Shown one piece after another: positions 59,104 to 64,000 of a stretch of DNA of 64,000 nucleotides. Within the stretch, counting starts at the first letter, position 1. Each line of letters begins with the position of its first letter. The notes beneath the pieces were generated by a model, which worked only from the letters and a program-made list of their open reading frames with translations, had not been told where the DNA came from and made no database searches. Origin of the DNA: Helicostylum pulchrum (taxonomy: Eukaryota > Mucoromycota > Mucoromycetes > Mucorales > Mucoraceae); NCBI GenBank assembly GCA_025677825.1, contig JAIXMO010000007.1:372001-436000 (forward strand), written 5' to 3'. The translations under genes were made by a program, and so were the position numbers.

Positions 59104-61976
59104 ATGAGTTCACAAGTAAAAAATTCTAGCTCAGAAGTAACCCAAGGACATGGTAGACATTCTAGTTCCATCTCGATTAAACAAAATAAAGAAGGAACTC
59201 TAAGTCGCCGTCAGTCTGAACGTCATCAAGTCATGAAGATTCAAAATTATGTAATCTATAGAAAGACCATTGGAGCAGGTTCAATGGGTAAAGTTAAACT
59301 TGCAGAATGTTTAACTGATGTTCATAAACAGAAAGTAAGTACTCAAAAGAGAGAGAGAGAGACAAGCAAGACTTGGCATTAAATTTTTAATTTTTTTTTT
59401 AGTATGCAGTTAAGATTATGCCTAAAGTTGATCTTGTATCTGTACCCACCACTAAATCAACAAAAGCAAAAGATCCAAAAGATACACCCGAAGAACGCGA
59501 ACAAAGAACAATTCGAGAAATGGCCATTATGAGATTATTGAGACATCCTAATATCTGTCAATTAAAAGAGTATATTGCTGAAGGTGATAAGTATTACATG
59601 TTTCTTGAATATGTTGATGGTGGTCAATTGTTGGATTATATCATCAAGCATGGTAAACTTCGAGAAAAGCAAGCTAGGAAATTTGCTAGACAAATTGTCA
59701 GTGCATTAGGTACATTACACATTTGCAAACCACGTTCTACATTATATATTCTAACACACACATTTTTGATAGATTACTGTCATAGAAATTCAATTGTTCA
59801 CAGAGGTAATACAAACAAAAAAAAACTAATAATAGTAAATTATATATATTAATGCACATGTCAAAAAAAAAAAAATAGATTTAAAGATTGAAAATATTCT
59901 CATTACACAGTCTGAACAATTAAAGATTATTGATTTTGGATTATCCAATGTTTACTCACCAACCCAACAGTTGAATACGTTTTGTGGATCACTTTATTTT
60001 GCAGCGCCCGAATTATTAAAAGCAAAAGAGTATACGGGACCTGAAGTTGATGTTTGGAGTTTTGGCGTAGTTTTATATGTACTTGTGTGTGGTAGAGTAC
60101 CATTTGATGACACGAATTTACCTGCTTTACACGAAAAAATAAAAACAGGTCTAGTAGAAGAATATCCTGATCATTTAGGCAAAGGTAAAAAAAAAAAAAA
60201 AAAGCTAACTATTATTTATCATCATGTATATGTATATGCTCACAAAATATATATTATTAGATTGCTTGGATCTATTATCAAAGATCTTTGTGGTTAACCC
60301 AAAAGAACGTATCACACTTTCTGGTATTCAAGCTCACCCATGGATGAATAAAGGGCACGAAGAACCTATTCGAAATTATTTACCTCATCGACAACCGTTA
60401 GAAAGTATCGATATGGAAATTGTCAATGGCATGCATGGATTTGGGTTAGGTAGTCCTGAAGAAATTCACCAAAAGTTACAACGCATTGTATCTTCTTCTG
60501 CTTACCAAGTAGCTGCATTAAAAATTGATCAAAACTTTCAAAAAAAAGCCAACGATGATCAAACATTAGCAAGTCGACCCAAATGGAGACGTACTTTATC
60601 TACCAGAAGAAAGATCCAAATGCACGATGACTTTCAATCCTTACCTGCCATGTATGATCCGTTAGTTTCTATTTATTACTTGGTAAAAGAAAGAAAAGAA
60701 TCAGATGAACGAAAGAAGCAATTATTAAGCACTGAAAGTTCGCCTATTACTTTAAGTCGATCCACAAGTACTTTGGTAGCTAGCACTCATTTGGCTTCAG
60801 AACCTGGCACTTCACTGGTGAGAAGACGTACGTTTGATGCTTCAAAAAAGCTACCAGAGTTACCTGCGTTTCAACCAAAGTCTAAAAAGTATTCCAATAG
60901 TCAATTGTCTCCAGCTGATTTACCAACGCCAACTGCTTCCAAGAGTGAAAATATCCCCGTAAGAAAAACTACGTTACTAAGACAAAAGAGTTTACAGACA
61001 ATGAAAAAGTTTGGGTTCAAGTTGGCTTCTTCTCGCGCTAATGTAGAGGCTATTCCAAATGATGTCACTGCGTCATCTTCTTCTTCTGTTACCACCGCTA
61101 CCGATGATATGAGTAAGTTTGCTTGCGAAAAAAAGTGTTGGTGTATGTGTTTAACTTTTTTTGTTTGTTTGTTTGTTTGAATTAGGATCAAGTAAGAACA
61201 ATAGTCGTGTTATTGTTACGGAACCAAAACGACAATCTACACACTCTGCTACAAGTAATGTTACGACAACTTCTCGACCGGCTTGGAAGAAAATGTCTAT
61301 AAATCGTAAAAATACCCGACTGTCATTTGATAATTCTACTGGCAATTTACCTACACAAGTTGATCCCATGTTGACGCATACCATTAATAATCAAGCGAAT
61401 AAAAATGGTAAACACATATATATTTGGTTTTTCTTGTTTTAGTTTGTTTGTGTGTGCTAACATATTATAAAAAAAGATAAAAACTTGGTATTAAAGTCAA
61501 GTAAATCCGAAGTGGTTCCATCCAACAAGAAAAGGTCAGAACATCCAAAGAGCTTATTTCATTTTAATCGAGCTCAATTGTTTCGAATTACACCAGATAA
61601 ATTAATGACAGATTTACAAAAAGTGCTGCAACAATTACAAGTTGAAACAAAGGCAATTGAACAATTTACGTTACAATGCTCCTGTGTGCAATCGGTCTGG
61701 TCTAAATTTATCAAGCCTAGTCAATCATTAGAAGAAAACCAAACGGATGAATCTTTTATGGCAGATGACGATAGGTCTAGACACATTGTGTTGGAGTTTA
61801 CGGTGATGGTGTATGAAGCAAGATGGGCAGGTGGTAAAATTGGGTTCAAAGTAAAAGAAGAACAACATCAACATAACAATGTGTTAGTTGGACTTTATAC
61901 GAAACGTGTATTGAAAAGTATCAATAGCATTTTATTGAATGAAATTGGACACTTGTATCATGAAGTATCACCTTAA
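59104..61976 (+). CDS. KIN1: Kin1/Kin2-type (MARK/PAR-1 family) Ser/Thr kinase with KA1 domain
   Basis: Seven exons (59104-59334, 59403-59709, 59773-59805, 59879-60184, 60261-61112, 61186-61407, 61477-61976) give 816 aa. The kinase domain is complete: P-loop [13 protein letters not shown], the ATP lysine in YAVKIM, catalytic [15 protein letters not shown] in [10 protein letters not shown], and APE as AAPELL with activation loop [10 protein letters not shown] long Ser/basic linker ([22 protein letters not shown]) leads to a C-terminal KA1 domain (about residues 715-816, with [18 protein letters not shown] and [14 protein letters not shown]). KA1 binds acidic phospholipids, placing the kinase at the plasma membrane. 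Yeast Kin1/2 act in exocytosis and polarity and in ER-stress signalling. The insert with [14 protein letters not shown] after the ATP lysine is characteristic of Kin1/2. Exon 3 is just 33 nt. Confidence 0.93.
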
Positions 61977-62542
61977 TTTTTTCTTTTTTTTTTTTCTTTT
62001 TCTTTCTTTTATATATATATCTATTTAATATCTATTAATACCAAATTTCATACATGTACACTCTCGTACAAAAAATAAATAAATTTATCCACTTTTTTTT
62101 TTTTTTTCCACGGTGTAACAATTATGGAGGGGGTATTTTTTAACGTGTTAAATTGATAAACAGGTGATCTATTGAAAAGAGCAATACACGAGTTGTAAAT
62201 ATATACGCCAATTGACAGTTTTTATACTTACTCTCGAGGGGTTGGGGGAGATACTTATCAATCTAACTATGATAGTTACAATCCGAGATTAGTTACAATC
62301 GTGTATCTTTTACTGGTATGACACTCAATTAAAAAAACTATAATAAACTGTCAATTGATGGGCTGCAGAGAGATAAAAAGAAAAAAAAGGGGGAAAAGAT
62401 TTTTATTTATTTTTTGAATCTAGATCAAAATCATTTGACATGTTTATGTGTAAATAAAATAAAAAAAAAAAAGGTTCAGCTCTGAAACTTTTTAAAAATT
62501 GCGTTAAAAAGGGGGTTTGGTTCAAGTAAAAGTAAGAAAATG
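61977..62542. other. convergent intergenic region with a small inverted-repeat element
   Basis: This lies between the 3' ends of the kinase gene and the minus-strand acetyltransferase gene. No gene is seen. CAATTGACAGTTT (62209-62221) and its exact complement (62345-62357) bracket about 120 bases. Confidence 0.5.
62209..62357 (+). repeat. 13-bp inverted repeats bracketing ~120 bp
   Basis: CAATTGACAGTTT on the left is the perfect reverse complement of AAACTGTCAATTG on the right, and complementarity continues imperfectly inward. The interior contains a direct repeat of TAGTTACAATC. No convincing target duplication is visible, so it may be a degraded MITE. Confidence 0.5.
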
Positions 62543-63274
62543 CTATTCACTTGCCAGAACGTTTGGCCAATGACCACTCTTTTGATCAGGGAAACGAGCT
62601 TCTAAATATTTAAGAACAAATGGACAAGTAGGTATAACCGATATGCTTTTTTCTTGCACCCATTCAAATGCTTTGGATAGTAATAGGTCACCTAACCCTA
62701 GGTTTCTATAGGCAGAAGGTATTTCCTATATTATTATTATATATTTTTTTTTTTCGAATTTTTATATGTTTTTATATATGTTTACTACGATATATAAAAT
62801 TATATATTAAATATATTAAATAAATAAAAAATAACTCACAATATGATAAAATTCAATTATATTTTTGTATCTTGTTGGTAAATAGCATAATGCCGCTACA
62901 AAAAAAATAAAAATAAAAAAATAGAAGATTCAATACACGCTCTTTTTTCCTAGCGTATAATTTTTTTTTTTTACCACAGTTGCCTTTTGTGTCTAATATT
63001 GCTTTAAACATACAACGAGTAGGATCATGTATTATTTCTTGAATACTAGGTTTATTTGTTTTTGATGCTGGAGTTGTTGTAGAGTTGTGTGGTATTTTAA
63101 AAGTATTATGTTTAGACTTTGTACAAGATGTTGGCGATTGTGTCATTACTGTTGCTGTGGAAGTTGTTGTTGCTGTTGTTGTAAACGAAGTCTTTCTACG
63201 TTTACGTCTATCCAACCCGTCCAGCGAACCTCCAGATAAAACTAAATTTGTTGATGAAATAGCCAAAACGAATA

Positions 63275-63300
<26 letters not shown>
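62543..63300 (-). CDS. YjdJ-type GNAT N-acetyltransferase (5' end uncertain)
   Basis: Exons 62543-62725, 62840-62895 and one ending at 62975 are joined in phase. The conserved part runs CMFKAILDTKGNCAALCYLP, then EFYHIEIPSAYRNLGLGDLL, then EKSISVIPTCPFVLKYLEAR, ending WPNVLASE. The Y-x-x-x-G-(L/I)-G acetyl-CoA loop followed by VxPxCPFV is that of the small YjdJ/GNAT family (human GTLF3B-like). An N-terminal Ser/Thr/Lys-rich extension precedes it, starting at ATG 63146 or earlier. The open frame continues to about 63240 (LDRRKRRKTSF), but no ATG is present before a long poly-A tract. A further 5' exon with an acceptor at about 63245 is likely. The substrate is unknown. Confidence 0.72.
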
Positions 63301-63309
<9 letters not shown>

Positions 63310-64000
63310 AATATAAAAAAAAATAAAAAGGAAAGAAAGGAAGAAGTATGAAAACCTGGGATACAAAAAAGGAGTAAAAAAAAAAATGTAGCACAAAAAC
63401 TGCACGGGTTAAAACATTTTAAATCGGTTGTTGTTTTAATAAAAAGCAATTTTTTTTATTACGGGATGATAAAAAAAAACTACTTTATAAGTTGTAAAAT
63501 CGATCAACAGGAGTGTGTCCATCTTATCGCTGATAAGTAACGCTTGTAGGGTACATAGGGTCCAATACTTGCAAGAAAAAAAAAGAAAGAAAAAAAAAAA
63601 AAAAAAAAAGACCTTCTAATCATAGTCTGGACTAATCTTCTTTTTTTTTTAAATAGTGTGAAATCAACTGACATAACGACTGATCGTTTATTTGCTTTGT
63701 AAATAAATATCCGCCGTATATAATGTATAAATATCTCGTTGATAAATAGAACAATACCCTGTTTTTTTAAACTAGTTCGTGAATCAAAAACCCCTTTTAG
63801 AGTAAATCATCGAAACAACTACAGTACTAAATGAGTGATCTAGAACATTCTTCTTGTTTATCTGTGTATGTGTGTGTGTGATACACATTCCTCCTCTTTT
63901 TTTTTCTTTTTTTTTTTTTTTAATTAAAATAGATTGCCCGTATGTTTTATTATACAAATTTTTATTAATCTTATTTCCTTGGTAATCGCTCATCTTCGCT
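63301..64000. other. intergenic region at the window end
   Basis: No supported gene. Long T and A runs lie near 63277-63308, 63572-63609 and 63895-63921. The sequence may hold the missing 5' exon of the acetyltransferase gene. Short frames here are low-complexity. Confidence 0.4.

Overview
The window looks like nuclear DNA from an early-diverging fungus, most likely Mucoromycota (Mucorales). The base composition is AT-rich with long A/T runs. Genes are compact and split by many GT-AG introns, mostly about 45-75 nt, and first coding exons can be tiny (4, 7, 11 or 22 nt). The gene content is a fungal housekeeping set (Sst2/FlbA-type RGS, Rvs161 BAR protein, trehalose phosphate phosphatase, Kin1/2 kinase, Med13). 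A nicastrin gene and a Fanzor gene fit early-diverging fungi better than Dikarya. Exon boundaries were worked out by hand from splice signals and reading phase, so most CDS entries are genes with introns and their start and end span the whole gene.

Layout. 1-7 kb: an RGS protein (-), a mitoribosomal mL45/Mba1-like protein (+) and a LEA-2 domain membrane protein (+). 7.2-13.2 kb: a gene-poor accessory stretch with a truncated duplicate of a J-protein gene, degraded coding remnants, degenerate repeats, microsatellites and a strong hairpin. 13.26-15.36 kb: a Fanzor gene, the eukaryotic relative of TnpB, with all expected RuvC residues, one intron inside its zinc knuckle and one in-frame stop. 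15.9-25.3 kb: cytosolic glutamyl-tRNA synthetase (+), the intact J-protein (-), ribosomal protein uS12/RPS23 (-), UMP/CMP kinase with a probable mitochondrial N-terminal exon (-), an unknown protein (-) and a DUF2408 protein (-). 25.4-32.2 kb: MED13 (-) divergent from RVS161 (+). 32.2-34.4 kb: relics of dispersed gene families, including a GCR1_C-like DNA-binding domain. 34.6-41.6 kb: a large FUSC/aromatic-acid-exporter-like membrane protein (+), a small secreted protein with Kex2 sites (-), a wax-synthase-like acyltransferase (-) and TANGO2 (-). 41.6-43.6 kb holds no recognisable gene. 43.6-52.9 kb: GDP-L-fucose synthase (+), trehalose-6-phosphate synthase/phosphatase (+), nicastrin (+) and an FHA-domain protein (-). 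53.1-53.3 kb: a fold-back MITE flanked by TA. 53.8-64 kb: short/branched-chain acyl-CoA dehydrogenase (+), a frameshifted F-box gene, a 93-aa unknown, a Kin1/Kin2-type kinase with KA1 domain (+) and a YjdJ-type GNAT acetyltransferase (-).

Most genes are unrelated housekeeping functions without pathway clustering. The 7-15.5 kb accessory island is different. It contains the Fanzor gene, and the island plus the GluRS gene lie between two inverted copies of the same J-protein gene. The Fanzor locus is the outstanding feature: an RNA-guided-nuclease-type protein whose catalytic glutamate is in the rearranged Fanzor position and whose frame is closed only by a single TAA.
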